NCBI GenBank assembly: GCA_040878035.1 | Contig: JBBDMX010000064.1 | Location: forward strand, 1 to 20,510 | Source: JBBDMX01 sp040878035 | Lineage (GTDB): Bacteria > Planctomycetota > Phycisphaerae > Phycisphaerales > Phycisphaeraceae | Direction of reading: 5' to 3' | Length of the DNA: 20,510 nucleotides | Part shown: in pieces, positions 20,505 to 20,510 of the stretch | Position numbering within the stretch: the first letter of the stretch is position 1 | Layout: the number at the start of each line of letters is the position of its first letter | Notes under the pieces: model-generated | Seen by the model: the letters and a program-made list of their open reading frames with translations, nothing else | The model's database searches: none | Told to the model about the DNA's origin: nothing | Made by a program: the position numbers and the translations under genes

Positions 20505-20510
20505 ATCAAC

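Noticed and set aside
1..20510. tRNA, rRNA, CRISPR array, phage or intact insertion sequence
   Set aside because: I saw no T-loop-like motifs in a cloverleaf context, no regularly spaced repeats and no transposase, integrase or phage proteins.

Overview
The window is high-GC bacterial DNA with short intergenic gaps, Ala/Pro-rich linkers of the 'TPATQPADD' kind, and many word-like intergenic repeat families (CACCAAGACACCAAG, CACAGATGGACACAGATGG, AATCNGAAATC, GGAGAATGGAGAGTGG, CCCTCTCCCC/GGGGAGAGGG). This combination suggests a Planctomycetota chromosome, plausibly class Phycisphaerae. That placement is inference: the window has no rRNA or other phylogenetic marker I could compare. Most genes are ordinary chromosomal housekeeping genes. 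I see no tRNA, rRNA, CRISPR array, phage or intact insertion sequence.

Layout. 1-466: a repeat-rich end and a minus-strand gene for a small zinc-ribbon membrane protein. 467-1306: no supported gene. This gap holds a good sigma70-type promoter with no gene behind it, a purine-rich repeat, an AT-rich islet with clustered TGTCAG/CTGACA words, and a 59-nt double-hairpin palindrome. 1307-3686: purA (adenylosuccinate synthase) and uppS (undecaprenyl diphosphate synthase), separated by inverted CACAGATG repeats. 3687-4422: a sigma54 promoter, a possible structured leader RNA and a 110-residue membrane protein. 4529-5455: an aldo/keto reductase. 5598-6612: two tandem glycine-rich RRM RNA-binding proteins with matching leader architecture, closed by a strong intrinsic terminator. 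6722-9111: a universal stress protein and a secreted/RDD membrane protein. 9167-12192: queC (queuosine/7-deazaguanine synthesis), a GNAT acetyltransferase and a VKOR-thioredoxin fusion for disulfide formation. 12313-13851: gatB (tRNA-dependent amidotransferase). 13931-20500: a peptide-type ABC transporter operon in the order OppC-like, membrane-anchored binding protein, OppB-like, OppC-like, OppD-like. The window stops just after this gene; an OppF partner may follow outside.

How the parts relate. The transporter genes form one functional unit with tight spacing and one 8-bp overlap. The other genes are mostly single units. At least five genes (aldo/keto reductase, uspA, GNAT, gatB and the first transporter permease) have a -10-like hexamer 6-7 nt before the start codon, which predicts leaderless mRNAs. 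The two RRM genes and the sigma54-controlled gene instead have leaders with predicted hairpins and a Shine-Dalgarno sequence.

The most interesting signals are: the sigma54 promoter followed at once by a three-way-junction-like leader before an unknown membrane protein; a 16-bp-core repeat present twice in queC in different reading frames; repeats that supply the 3' ends and stop codons of four genes; the compensated double-hairpin palindrome before purA; and the matched leaders of the twin RRM genes. No complete new defence or mobile system is evident.
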